DNA from: JACKHA01 sp041401985
GTDB lineage: Bacteria; Planctomycetota; Phycisphaerae; Phycisphaerales; UBA1924
DNA length: 64,000 nucleotides
NCBI GenBank assembly: GCA_041401985.1
Contig: JAWKTE010000006.1
Location: 139,875-203,874, forward strand
Reading direction: 5' to 3'
A program made the translations under genes and the position numbers. How positions within the stretch are numbered: position 1 is the stretch's first letter; each line of letters begins with the position of its first letter. The notes under the pieces were generated by a model. It was not told where the DNA came from. It saw only the letters and a list, made by a program, of their open reading frames with translations, and did not search any database. Positions 27,896 to 35,918 of the stretch are shown here, piece by piece.

Positions 27896-30703
27896 TCAGA
27901 TCGGCACGCCGACGCCGATGACGCGGAAGTTGAACACGGCCTCATCCGGGTCGTCCGAGGCAAGGCTGATGAAGGCCTTCTGCTTGCCCAGGTCCGTGGG
28001 CGTGAAGGAGACGACGAAGGTTGTGGACTCGCTCGGGGCCAGGGAGGTCGCGCCCGGCTGCTGGACGATGGTCCAGAGCGACGAGTCGACGGTGACCTCG
28101 CCGAGCGTGAGGGTCGAGCCGCCGGTGTTGGTGACGGTGTAGGTGACGGTGACGGTCTGGCCGAGGTCGACCTGGCCGTAGCGCTGGCCGCTGCTCGGGC
28201 GGGCCTTGCGGTCGTTGTCGGAGATGTCGCGCGAACCGCCGGTGACGCCCACGTCGGGGAGGCTGGGGTGCGGCACGCCGCGCCCGGCGACCTTCATGGT
28301 GAAGCGTGGGCGGTCGGGGTCGTTGGTGAAGATGGCGATGTTGGCGCGGCGGGTGCCGAACTCGGAGGGGTCGAAGCGGACGGTGAAGGTGGTGGAGGAG
28401 CCGGCGGGGATGATGAACTCGGGGAGGATGATGACCTCGTAGTCGCCGGGCACCTGGCCGCGCGGCTCGATGCTGGAGATGACCAGGTCGGCATCGCCGG
28501 TGTTGCGGATCAGGTAGACGATGTCCTTGGTGCCGCTGACCAGTTCGACCGGGCCGAAGCCGGTGCCCTCCGCGCGTCGGGCCTTGAGTTCGTGGCCCAG
28601 GGGCTGGTCGAGCATCCCGCCGCCAAAGGGGGCGATGTTGGGCCCGCCGGTCGGGGGCGGGGGCGGCGGGGGCGGCGACGTCGGCTCGATGGTGATGACC
28701 GGGTTGTCTGTGATGGCGGTGTTGTTGGTCTCGTCCTGCTCGACGACGGCGTCGTCGGCGTCGGCGATCACGCCCAGGCGCCACGCGCCCTCGGGGAGGT
28801 CGCTCGGGATCGTGACAAAGACGCGGTGAACGAGGCTGCCGTTGGCGGCGATCGTCCCGATCGCCTGGGACGTGAGCTCGACATCGTCCGAGTTCCCGAG
28901 CGTCTCGTCGAGCGAGAGCACCAGGCGGAGCGTCGAGGCGCCCGCCTCAAACATCGTGGGGTTCGTGATGACCGGGCTCAGGTTGACGACCGTGCCCACC
29001 TCCAGCGGGAGCGTCAGGCCGCTGAAGTCCGCGGTCAGGGCCAGGTCGGGGCGGAACTCCTCGACCGCGACGGAGAACATGACGGTCTGGTCGATGTTGT
29101 TGGTCTCGTCGAACTCGATGACTTCGTCGTCGGCGTCGACGATCAGGGCGAGTTGCCACGTGCCCGGTGCGAGGTTGGCCGGGATGGTCATCATCTCGTC
29201 GAACATGACGAACTCGCCGGCCGTAAGGGCGCGGCGGTCTTCGAACAGCGTCACGTCGCTGGGATCGCCGAAGTTGCCGTCCAGCGACAGCACGACCCGC
29301 GTGGCGAACTCGCCGGCGTCGACCAGGCCGCCGTTCTGCATGCCCCACTGGGCCCGGATCGGCTCGCCCGGGGCGGCGGCGCCGGGCATGATCTCGAACA
29401 GCACACCGAAGATGTCCGACGAGTTCTCGACGACGTTGAACGGTGAGATCGCGATGTTGTTGGTCTCGTCGCGCTCCTCGATGGCGTTGTTGGCGTCGGC
29501 GACGACCGCGATGCGGTAGTTGCCGATCGGGAGGTTCGCGGGGATGGTGATGGTGTTGGTCCCACCGAACGAGGCCATGGCCGGGATCGCGGCCGTCGTG
29601 AACTGATCCACGATGATGTCGTCGGCGTTGCCGATCGTTTCGTCGGTGGTGAGCACGAACTGGATGAGCGGCCCGGCCGCGTTGATCGACGTGGTGTTCT
29701 CGACGGTGAACGGCACGTCGTAGGTGAGCCCGGGCGGGGAAGGAACGGGCGACAACAGCCCCAGCGTCGTCTCGAGATCGGGCAGCGGCGAGGACGCGAC
29801 GTTGATCGTGGCCGCGAACCCGAAGTTGTCGCCGGTGTTGGAGGCGGGGTCGCCGGGCTCGTTCAGCAGCAGGAACCCGTTGGCGAAGAAGTAGACCGTG
29901 TACTCGCCCTCGGGCGTGTTGGCGGGGATGGTCAGGAAGGTCGTCACGTCGGTGTTCGAGTTCCCGCCCAGGCGCGGGGCCGACTGCGACGTGAACGCGA
30001 TGTCGTCGTCGTCGCCGGGCACGCCGTTCTGGTCGATGTGGGCGTGGAGTTCGTAGTCGAGGTTGACGACCGGGTCGGGGATGGCGTCGGGGCCGTTGTT
30101 GAACAGCGTGGCGGAGAGCGCGACCGTCTCGCCCGGGGCGTAGACGGACTTGTTGGTGGAGGCGCCGAAGAAGAAGTAGTTGACGTTGGCGACCATCGCC
30201 GGGCCCATGTAGTTCATGGTGCGGGACGAGATGCTGGTGTTGTTGTTCTCGTTCTCCTCGTCCACCTGGTTGAAGGCATCGACGCGGACGGCGGCCGCGT
30301 AGTTGCCGGCGGGGGTGTTGTCGGGCGCGAAGAAATCGAGGTCTTCGAGAACGACCATGCCGCCGGCCGGGATGGCCGGGAGGTCCTCCCACGAGACGAT
30401 GACGTCGTCGCTCCCGCCGAACACGTCGTTCAGGTCCAGACGCACCTCCAGGCGGGAAGCCGCGGCCTCCTGGTCGCCCGTGTTCTGGACCGTGATGGTC
30501 GCCAGGAACGGATCGCCGGGATTGATGATCTGCACGCCGAGGTCGACCGAGGCCACGAGATCGGCCGCGAGCAGGCGGCGTTCCTCGAGCGACTCGAGCA
30601 GCCGGGCGGGGTCGTACTCGGGCCGGGGATGGCGGGCCTTCCGTGCGGTGCCGTAGGCGGTTCGCTGGGCGCGGCGGCGGGACTCGAGGATTCGCTGAAG
30701 CAT
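27896..30703 (-). CDS. Giant secreted LEPR-XLL-like protein with CARDB repeats
   Basis: 935 residues, paralogue of 25332-27734. The motif LLESLEERRLLAAD (about 34-47) is a variant of LEPR-XLL. At least five CARDB-like domains follow, with ENENNNTSIS, ERDETNNIAI, EFDETNNIDQ and EQDETNNTAI as repeat ends. Then come a Pro-rich hinge and two choice-of-anchor-D domains. The block GSRDISDNDRKAR...GQRYG is nearly identical in both paralogues, much more so than the repeats, which suggests recent duplication or selection on this part. The codon pattern and GC match the surroundings. Likely a surface protein. Confidence 0.75.
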   Translation of the reverse strand: MLQRILESRRRAQRTAYGTARKARHPRPEYDPARLLESLEERRLLAADLVASVDLGVQIINPGDPFLATITVQNTGDQEAAASRLEVRLDLNDVFGGSDDVIVSWEDLPAIPAGGMVVLEDLDFFAPDNTPAGNYAAAVRVDAFNQVDEENENNNTSISSRTMNYMGPAMVANVNYFFFGASTNKSVYAPGETVALSATLFNNGPDAIPDPVVNLDYELHAHIDQNGVPGDDDDIAFTSQSAPRLGGNSNTDVTTFLTIPANTPEGEYTVYFFANGFLLLNEPGDPASNTGDNFGFAATINVASSPLPDLETTLGLLSPVPSPPGLTYDVPFTVENTTSINAAGPLIQFVLTTDETIGNADDIIVDQFTTAAIPAMASFGGTNTITIPANLPIGNYRIAVVADANNAIEERDETNNIAISPFNVVENSSDIFGVLFEIMPGAAAPGEPIRAQWGMQNGGLVDAGEFATRVVLSLDGNFGDPSDVTLFEDRRALTAGEFVMFDEMMTIPANLAPGTWQLALIVDADDEVIEFDETNNIDQTVMFSVAVEEFRPDLALTADFSGLTLPLEVGTVVNLSPVITNPTMFEAGASTLRLVLSLDETLGNSDDVELTSQAIGTIAANGSLVHRVFVTIPSDLPEGAWRLGVIADADDAVVEQDETNNTAITDNPVITIEPTSPPPPPPPPTGGPNIAPFGGGMLDQPLGHELKARRAEGTGFGPVELVSGTKDIVYLIRNTGDADLVISSIEPRGQVPGDYEVIILPEFIIPAGSSTTFTVRFDPSEFGTRRANIAIFTNDPDRPRFTMKVAGRGVPHPSLPDVGVTGGSRDISDNDRKARPSSGQRYGQVDLGQTVTVTYTVTNTGGSTLTLGEVTVDSSLWTIVQQPGATSLAPSESTTFVVSFTPTDLGKQKAFISLASDDPDEAVFNFRVIGVGVPI

Positions 30704-31035
30704 CGGTGAAGTCTCCTGCTGGCGGGACGCTCAAGAAGGCAGCGGCTGGCGCGGCAAGAGCCCGCAAGCAAAAACCGTTTGCCATCAATCCGGACAATCT
30801 CCGAACGTGTTCGCGGGGGTGGAATCTCCCCCGCTTCAAGGGGTTACGAGCCTACAGCGTTGAGCGTGCTGCGCCAACCCCGTTGTTGCGGTTGTCGCGT
30901 GTTGAGGGTCGGGGCGCGGACGCGATCGGCGCTCCGATCGGCTTCCCGATGCGCCGCGGCATCCTCCGGAGCGCGTTCCGGCTCGCTGCAGACCCGCACC
31001 TGTCCGAGCCGATGTCCACAGTCGGCGGCGGGCGC
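30704..31035. other. Gene-free stretch ahead of the lys operon promoter
   Basis: No gene on either strand that I can support. It holds the upstream region of the minus-strand LEPR-XLL gene and, near 30815-30835, a short GGGGGTGGAATCTCCCCC hairpin. Nothing else stands out. Confidence 0.4.
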
Positions 31036-31064
31036 TTGACAACGCGCCGGCGCACGCTCATGAT
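31036..31064 (+). promoter_or_regulatory. Sigma-70-type promoter of the lys operon
   Basis: Perfect -35 box TTGACA at 31036-31041, a spacer of exactly 17 bases, then CATGAT at 31059-31064 as a -10 box (4 of 6). Transcription would begin near 31071, just before a short leader reading frame and a terminator hairpin, with lysW further downstream. Confidence 0.6.
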
Positions 31065-31083
31065 CGTCGCCCGAGTTCCACCC

Positions 31084-31170
31084 ATGATGACCTCCCGCAA
31101 ACACGCGATGCACAAAGACGCCAAAGGCGTCCGGGGTGCGCGCGTGCGGGCGGGGCGGCTCGGGTCCTAG
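31084..31170 (+). CDS. Possible leader peptide of the lys operon
   Basis: A 28-residue reading frame beginning MMTSRKHAMHKDAKG and ending RAGRLGS. It has three Lys, six Arg and two His codons; all three Lys codons are AAA, unusual in DNA this GC-rich. It starts about 13 bases after the predicted transcription start and is followed 27 bases later by a terminator hairpin, with lysW beyond. This is the layout of transcription attenuation, where ribosome stalling on scarce charged tRNA would prevent termination. No strong ribosome site precedes it, and no antiterminator fold is obvious to me. Confidence 0.4.
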   Translation: MMTSRKHAMHKDAKGVRGARVRAGRLGS

Positions 31171-31197
31171 ACGATCCAGCAAGTCCAGATCCCACGA

Positions 31198-31232
31198 GGC
31201 CCCCGGAGCAGCCGGGGGCCTTGTTGTTTTTG
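31198..31232 (+). terminator. Terminator (candidate attenuator) ahead of lysW
   Basis: Perfect GGCCCCCGG/CCGGGGGCC stem with a five-base loop followed by TTGTTGTTTTTG. It lies between the predicted promoter and lysW, so transcription of the operon must read through it. Confidence 0.75.
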
Positions 31233-31326
31233 CACCGTCAGTTTCGGCCCGCGGGGTTGTCCCCCGGCGGCCCAGGTCCGAGACCATGACCCAGATCACG
31301 ACCCAGAACAACGGAGGAGTATCGCG

Positions 31327-31584
31327 ATGAGCCAGTCCATGAGCCAGTCCATGAGCCAGTCTGTTGGCCAGTCCATGCCGCAGCAGACCTTGTCCACCGA
31401 CCATCCGGCGCCCTCCGCGGCGGGCGTGTGCCCAGAGTGCGAGCAGCCGGTCGCGTTCGCCCGCGCGCCGCTGGCGGGGCAGGTGGTGTCGTGCGTCGGG
31501 TGCGGGGCCGAGTTGGAAGTCACCTCGCGCGATCCGCTGCGGCTGGAGCCGGCCCCAGAGGTCGAGGAGGACTGGGGTGAGTGA
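31327..31584 (+). CDS. lysW: Amino-group carrier protein LysW
   Basis: 85 residues. The C-terminal two thirds are a typical LysW: CPEC...CVGC zinc ribbon, DPLRLEPAPEVEEDWGE, ending in the EDWGE motif. The final Glu is the attachment point for alpha-aminoadipate (or glutamate), so intermediates stay bound to the carrier. Usual LysW is about 54 residues; here about 31 residues precede it, beginning MSQSMSQSMSQS, three near-perfect copies of a 12-base unit that each contain an ATG. GGAGGAG before the first ATG (31327) supports that start. First gene of the lysW-lysX-lysY-lysZ-lysK group. Confidence 0.93.
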   Translation: MSQSMSQSMSQSVGQSMPQQTLSTDHPAPSAAGVCPECEQPVAFARAPLAGQVVSCVGCGAELEVTSRDPLRLEPAPEVEEDWGE

Positions 31585-31831
31585 ACCGGAGAAGGGTGGG
31601 GCGAGACCCCGTGCAGAGCTGGCGTCCGCGTTCGTGGCGGACGAGCGGGGCCTGGCGGCGTTGCTGGGGCCGCGGGGCCTGGGGCCGGTGATCGAGGGCA
31701 TTTTCGAGAAGCGTGCCGCGATCGCGGCACAAGGGAGCGGCTTTGATGCGTATCGCCATGCTGTACACGCGGCTTCGGGCCGAGGAGCAGTTGCTGCTCG
31801 ACGCGTTCGCGGGCGTCGGCGTCCGGGTTGA
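31577..31831 (+). CDS. Possible small protein between lysW and lysX
   Basis: An 84-residue frame from GTG at 31577, overlapping the lysW stop by 8 bases, with GAGGAGG six bases ahead. It spans the otherwise unexplained 160-base gap before lysX and then overlaps lysX by 86 bases. The first half (AELASAFVADERGLAALLG) looks protein-like, while the end is Arg-rich. I recognise no family. It may be a real coupled gene, the remnant of one, or chance. Confidence 0.28.
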   Translation: MSEPEKGGARPRAELASAFVADERGLAALLGPRGLGPVIEGIFEKRAAIAAQGSGFDAYRHAVHAASGRGAVAARRVRGRRRPG

Positions 31832-32681
31832 CGCGATCGACACGCGGACGGTCGTGCAGCAACTGGACGAGCCGGGGGCGTGGCCGGGCTACGACGCGGT
31901 GTTCGACCGATCGCTGAGCCTGACCGCGTCGCTGACCATCGGACGGGTGCTGGACGCCTGGGGCGTGCGATGCGTGAACCCGATCGGCACGATCGAGGCG
32001 TGCAGCGACAAGTTACGAACGAGCATCGAACTGGCTCGCCGCGGCGTGCCGACGCCGCGGGTCCGGGTGGCGACCTCGCCGGCGGCGGCGCTGGAGGCGA
32101 TCGAGGCGATGGGGTATCCGGTCGTGCTCAAGCCGACGATCGGGTCGTGGGGGCGGCTGGTGGCGCGGGTGAACGACCGCGACGCGGCCGAGGCGCTCAT
32201 CGAGCACCGCGACACGCTGGGCTCGGTCCAGCACGGCGTGTTCTACATCCAGGAGCACATCGACAAGCCCGGGCGCGACGTCCGCGTGTTCGTGATCGGA
32301 GGCGAGCCGGTCGCGGCGATCACGAGGACGAGCGAGCATTGGGTCACCAACACGGCCCGCGGGGCCCGGGCCGCCAACTGCCCGCTGACGGAGGAGATCA
32401 GCGGCGTTGCGGTGCGGGCCGCCGCGGCCGTGGGGGGCGACGCGGTGGCGATCGATCTGCTCGAGTGCCCGCGCCGCGGGGTGCTGGTCAACGAGATCAA
32501 CCACTCGATGGAGTTCAGAAACAGCATCGCCACGACGGGGGTGGACATCCCTGGGCTACTGGTGCGCCGGGTGCTGGAGGCGGCGCGGGAGGGGGCGAGG
32601 CGGAGGGAATCGGCGGGCGTCGGCGCGACGCCGATCGGGCCGACCGGGGCCGCGCCGCAGGTTGAGGCGGTGGGGGCGTGA
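31746..32681 (+). CDS. lysX: LysW-alpha-aminoadipate ligase LysX
   Basis: 311-residue ATP-grasp enzyme that joins alpha-aminoadipate to the terminal Glu of LysW. Visible: DRSLSLTASL, CSDKLRTSIELARRGVPTP, PVVLKPTIGSWGRLVA (ATP loop), IQEHIDKPGRDVRVFVIGGE, and LVNEINHSMEFRNSI near the end with the metal-binding Glu and Asn. The end segment (MEFRNSIATTGVDIPG) resembles Thermus LysX more than the arginine-type ArgX, as far as I recall the families, so lysine is the more likely product. ATG at 31746 has AGGGAG in place; a GTG further up at 31713 is less likely. The stop overlaps the start of lysY. Confidence 0.92.
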   Translation: MRIAMLYTRLRAEEQLLLDAFAGVGVRVDAIDTRTVVQQLDEPGAWPGYDAVFDRSLSLTASLTIGRVLDAWGVRCVNPIGTIEACSDKLRTSIELARRGVPTPRVRVATSPAAALEAIEAMGYPVVLKPTIGSWGRLVARVNDRDAAEALIEHRDTLGSVQHGVFYIQEHIDKPGRDVRVFVIGGEPVAAITRTSEHWVTNTARGARAANCPLTEEISGVAVRAAAAVGGDAVAIDLLECPRRGVLVNEINHSMEFRNSIATTGVDIPGLLVRRVLEAAREGARRRESAGVGATPIGPTGAAPQVEAVGA

Positions 32682-33739
32682 GTTTCTCAGCGGCCATCGT
32701 GGGCGCGAGCGGGTTCACGGGCGGTGAGCTGTTGCGTCTCCTGCTCGGGCATCCGTCGATCGAAGCGGCGCAGATCACGTCGCGCCGCCTGGCGGGGCAC
32801 CCGGTCCATCGTGCCCACCCGCACCTGCGTGGGCTGAGCGACCTGGTGTTCGAGCCGGCGGAGGACGTGCGGGCGTGCGACGTGGCGTTCCTGTGCCTGC
32901 CGCACGGCGAGGCGCAGCGCGAGATCGATCGGTACCTCGGGCTGGCGCGGGTTGTGGTGGACCTGTCCGCGGACTTCCGGTTGCGCGACGCGGGCGAGTA
33001 CGAGGCCTGGTACGGCGAGGCGCACGCGCGCCCGGACCTGCTCGGGCGGGCGGTCTATGGGCTGTGCGAGACGTCGCGCGGGCGGATCCGCGAGGGGGGT
33101 GAGGCCGAGCGCGGCAGCGACCGGGCCCGGCTCATCTCCGGCGTCGGGTGCAATGCCACCGCGATGATTCTGGCTCTCCTGCCGCTGGCCCGGGCCGGGC
33201 TGGTGCGGCGTGCGATCGCGGACCTCAAGGTCGGCTCGTCGGAGGGTGGGGCCAAGGCGACGGATGCCTCGCACCACCCGATCCGGGCCGGGGCGACGCG
33301 GACGTACTCGATCGGCGGGCATCGGCACCTGGCGGAGGTGCGCCAAGCGCTGGGCGCCGACATCGACGTCGACGCGACGGTGACATCCATCGAACTCGTC
33401 CGCGGCGTGCTGTGCACGGCCCACGTCGAGCCGACACGCCCGGTGGACGAGCGGGAAGTGCGGCGTCTGTACCGCGAGGCGTACGAGCGCGAGCCGTTCG
33501 TGCGGATCGTGAGCGAGCGATCCGGCCTGCACCGCCTGCCGGACCCGAAGGTGGTGGTGGGGAGCAACTTCGCGGACGTGGGGTTCGGCGTGGACGCGCG
33601 GTCGGGGCGGATTGTCGCGCTGTGCGCGATCGACAACCTCGTCAAGGGCGCGGCCGGCAGCGCGATCCAGGCGGCCAACGTCGCGTTCGGGCTGGATGAA
33701 ACGGCCGGGCTTCGGACGCCGGGACTGTTCCCGGCCTGA
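32678..33739 (+). CDS. lysY: LysW-aminoadipyl phosphate reductase / N-acyl-glutamyl phosphate reductase (LysY/ArgC)
   Basis: 353-residue NADPH-dependent semialdehyde-forming reductase of the ArgC family. The N-terminal VGASGFTGGELLRLL binds the nucleotide. The catalytic Cys lies in SGVGCNATAMIL. SSEGGAKATDASHHP and HRHLAEVRQ are conserved family blocks, and AIDNLVKGAAGSAIQA near the end is diagnostic. It begins with GTG overlapping the lysX stop (GTGA), so translation is coupled. In a LysW cluster the natural substrate is the LysW-bound aminoadipyl phosphate. Whether the same enzyme also serves arginine synthesis, as in some organisms, cannot be read from sequence. Confidence 0.92.
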   Translation: MSFSAAIVGASGFTGGELLRLLLGHPSIEAAQITSRRLAGHPVHRAHPHLRGLSDLVFEPAEDVRACDVAFLCLPHGEAQREIDRYLGLARVVVDLSADFRLRDAGEYEAWYGEAHARPDLLGRAVYGLCETSRGRIREGGEAERGSDRARLISGVGCNATAMILALLPLARAGLVRRAIADLKVGSSEGGAKATDASHHPIRAGATRTYSIGGHRHLAEVRQALGADIDVDATVTSIELVRGVLCTAHVEPTRPVDEREVRRLYREAYEREPFVRIVSERSGLHRLPDPKVVVGSNFADVGFGVDARSGRIVALCAIDNLVKGAAGSAIQAANVAFGLDETAGLRTPGLFPA

Positions 33740-33792
33740 CGAGACAGTCGGAGTCGGACGGGGTGCGTGCAACGAGATCGAAGGGAGCGCAC

Positions 33793-34623
33793 ATGGGCAG
33801 CATCGCAGTCATCAAGATCGGCGGCGGGGCTGGGATCGATGCGGCGGCGCTCGCGCCGCAGATCGCGCGTCTGATCGAATCAGGCGAGCCGGTCGTCGTC
33901 GTCCACGGCGGCTCCGGAGCGACCGACGACCTGGCGGCCCGGCTCGGCGTCGAGAACCGCCGGCTCGTCAGCCCGTCGGGGCACGAAAGCCGTCGCACCG
34001 ACGCGGCCATGCGCGACGTGTTCGCCATGGCGTGTGCGGGGCTGTCAAACACTCGTCTGGTCGCGGCCTTGCGTTCGGCCGGCGTCGACGCGGTCGGCCT
34101 AAGCGGCGTGGACGGGGGCGTGTGGACCGCCGAGCGCAAAGGGGCGATCCGAGCGATCGAGGGCGATCGCGTCGTGATCGTTCGGGATGACCTGTCGGGG
34201 CGGGTGGTGGGCGTCGATGGCGCGCTGCTGCTCGGGCTTCTGGAGATGGGGCGCACGCCCGTGCTGTGCCCGCCGGCGATCACGGGCGACGGCGTGGTTG
34301 TGAACGTCGATGCGGACCGGGCGGCGGCGGCGACGGCGGCGGCGATCGGGGCCTCGCGACTGCTGCTGCTGAGCAACGTGCCGGGCGTGCTGGCGGACCC
34401 GTCGGACCCGGCCTCGCTCATCGAGCACGCCGCGGGCGAGGGTCTGGGGCGCGTGCGCGAGGCCGCCCGCGGGCGGATGAAGAACAAGGTGCTGGCGGCG
34501 GAAGAGGCGATCGCGGCGGGCGTGTCGCATGTGGTGATCGGCACGGCCCAGGGCCCGGATGCGGTTTTGCGCGCGATCGCGGGGCAGGGAACGATGTTCG
34601 AGGCGGCGGAGATCGGAGCATGA
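33793..34623 (+). CDS. lysZ: LysW-aminoadipate kinase (LysZ/ArgB family)
   Basis: 276-residue amino-acid kinase that phosphorylates the carrier-bound aminoadipate. The start IAVIKIGGGAGIDA carries the phosphate-binding Lys-Ile-Gly-Gly, VVVHGGSGATDDLAARLG is the second glycine loop, and VVNVDADRAAAATAAAIGASRLLLLSNVPGV the nucleotide-binding part. ATG at 33793 is preceded by AGGGAG; an in-frame start ten codons earlier has no such box. A 53-base gap follows lysY, while the stop overlaps the next start (ATGA). Substrate assignment rests on the LysW neighbourhood. Confidence 0.92.
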   Translation: MGSIAVIKIGGGAGIDAAALAPQIARLIESGEPVVVVHGGSGATDDLAARLGVENRRLVSPSGHESRRTDAAMRDVFAMACAGLSNTRLVAALRSAGVDAVGLSGVDGGVWTAERKGAIRAIEGDRVVIVRDDLSGRVVGVDGALLLGLLEMGRTPVLCPPAITGDGVVVNVDADRAAAATAAAIGASRLLLLSNVPGVLADPSDPASLIEHAAGEGLGRVREAARGRMKNKVLAAEEAIAAGVSHVVIGTAQGPDAVLRAIAGQGTMFEAAEIGA

Positions 34624-35870
34624 CACGGACGACGGCGGCAGTGGACGGCACGGCGGATGCGTCGGCGAGCACTCGCGGGCGCGTGGAAGAGGATGCCCGC
34701 CTCGCGGAACCGAAGCCCGCAACGGCGCTCCCAGTAGCGACGTTCGTGTCGGTGGACGGACATCCCGCGCTCAACGCCGGCGTCGGGGATGATCGGGCCG
34801 TCGACGCCCTGCAACGCCTCGTCGCGACGCCCAGTGTCTCCGGGTCAGAGGCCGCGGCGGTCGGCGTGTTCATCGAAATCGCCGCAGGGATTGGGCTGTT
34901 GGCGTCGATCGACGGCGCGGGCAATGGCCTGGCGTTGCGCCCGAGCCGCGGCCCGGAACAGGCACGGATCATCCTGCTCGGGCACATCGACACCGTTGCT
35001 GGACACATCCCCGTGCGCATCGAGGACGGCGTGCTGCACGGGCGGGGCAGCGTGGACGCCAAGGGGCCGCTCGCGGCCATGCTGGTGGCGGCGTCGCGGG
35101 CGTGCGTTCCCGACGGAGTCGCAGTCGAGGTCATTGCGGCCGTCGGCGAGGAGACGCCGACATCGCCCGGAGCGCGGTTCGTGCTGCCGCGGCGACGACC
35201 GGCCGCGTGCATCATCGGCGAGCCGAGCGGGTGGGACGGCGTGACGCTGGGCTACAAGGGTCGGCTCCGCCTGACGGCCGAGGTTTCGGGCGGATCGGCC
35301 CACTCGGCCGGGGCGACGGAGTCGGCGTGCGACGCAGCGATCGGTTGGTGGTCGCGGGTGCGGCGGTGGGTCGAGCGGAAGAACGATGGCCGCCGCGGGA
35401 CGTTCGAGACGATCTCGGCGTCGCTGCTTGCGATGGAGTCGGGCGACGACGGGCTGTGCCAATGGGCGCGGCTGCGCGCCGGTCTGCGTCTGCCCGTGTG
35501 GATGCCGCCCGGCGAGGCCGAGGCCGCCCTGTGTGCGCTCGACGCTGCCGACGGGTTCGAGATCCGCGTTCACGTGGATGGGGCGGAATGTGCCCACGAG
35601 GTCGGGCGGAACGACGCGGTGGTGCGGGCCCTGTCCGCGGCGATCCGGGGCGAGGGCGGCGTGCCGCGGCCCAAGCGCAAGTCGGGCACGTCGGACATGA
35701 ACGTGGTCGGACCAGCGTGGGGCTGCCCGATCGCGGCGTATGGGCCGGGCGACAGCGCGCTCGACCACACGCCGCACGAGCGGGTCTCGGTTGGCGAGTA
35801 CCTGCGGTCGATCCGCGTGCTGCGCGCGGCGATCGAGGGGCTTGGAGTGGAGATCGCGACGGCGGGCTAA
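34620..35870 (+). CDS. lysK: LysW-lysine hydrolase LysK (M20 peptidase family)
   Basis: 416-residue metallohydrolase that releases lysine (or ornithine) from LysW. Metal ligands of the M20 family are visible: ILLGHIDTVAG (His, Asp), HGRGSVDAKGPLAAM (Asp), GEETPTSPG (catalytic Glu then Glu), with GEPSGWDGVTLGYKGR and a late KRKSGTSDMNVVG. Most relatives start near DRAVDALQRLV; here about 60 further residues, Ala/Thr-rich and of low conservation, lie at the N-terminus. The start is the ATG that overlaps the lysZ stop. Final enzyme of the pathway. LysJ, the aminotransferase needed between LysY and LysK, is not in the window. Confidence 0.88.
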   Translation: MTRTTAAVDGTADASASTRGRVEEDARLAEPKPATALPVATFVSVDGHPALNAGVGDDRAVDALQRLVATPSVSGSEAAAVGVFIEIAAGIGLLASIDGAGNGLALRPSRGPEQARIILLGHIDTVAGHIPVRIEDGVLHGRGSVDAKGPLAAMLVAASRACVPDGVAVEVIAAVGEETPTSPGARFVLPRRRPAACIIGEPSGWDGVTLGYKGRLRLTAEVSGGSAHSAGATESACDAAIGWWSRVRRWVERKNDGRRGTFETISASLLAMESGDDGLCQWARLRAGLRLPVWMPPGEAEAALCALDAADGFEIRVHVDGAECAHEVGRNDAVVRALSAAIRGEGGVPRPKRKSGTSDMNVVGPAWGCPIAAYGPGDSALDHTPHERVSVGEYLRSIRVLRAAIEGLGVEIATAG

Positions 35871-35918
35871 CTTGCCCGCGCTCCGGTCTTGGCTCCAGCG
35901 CGCGGATATCGTGGACCC

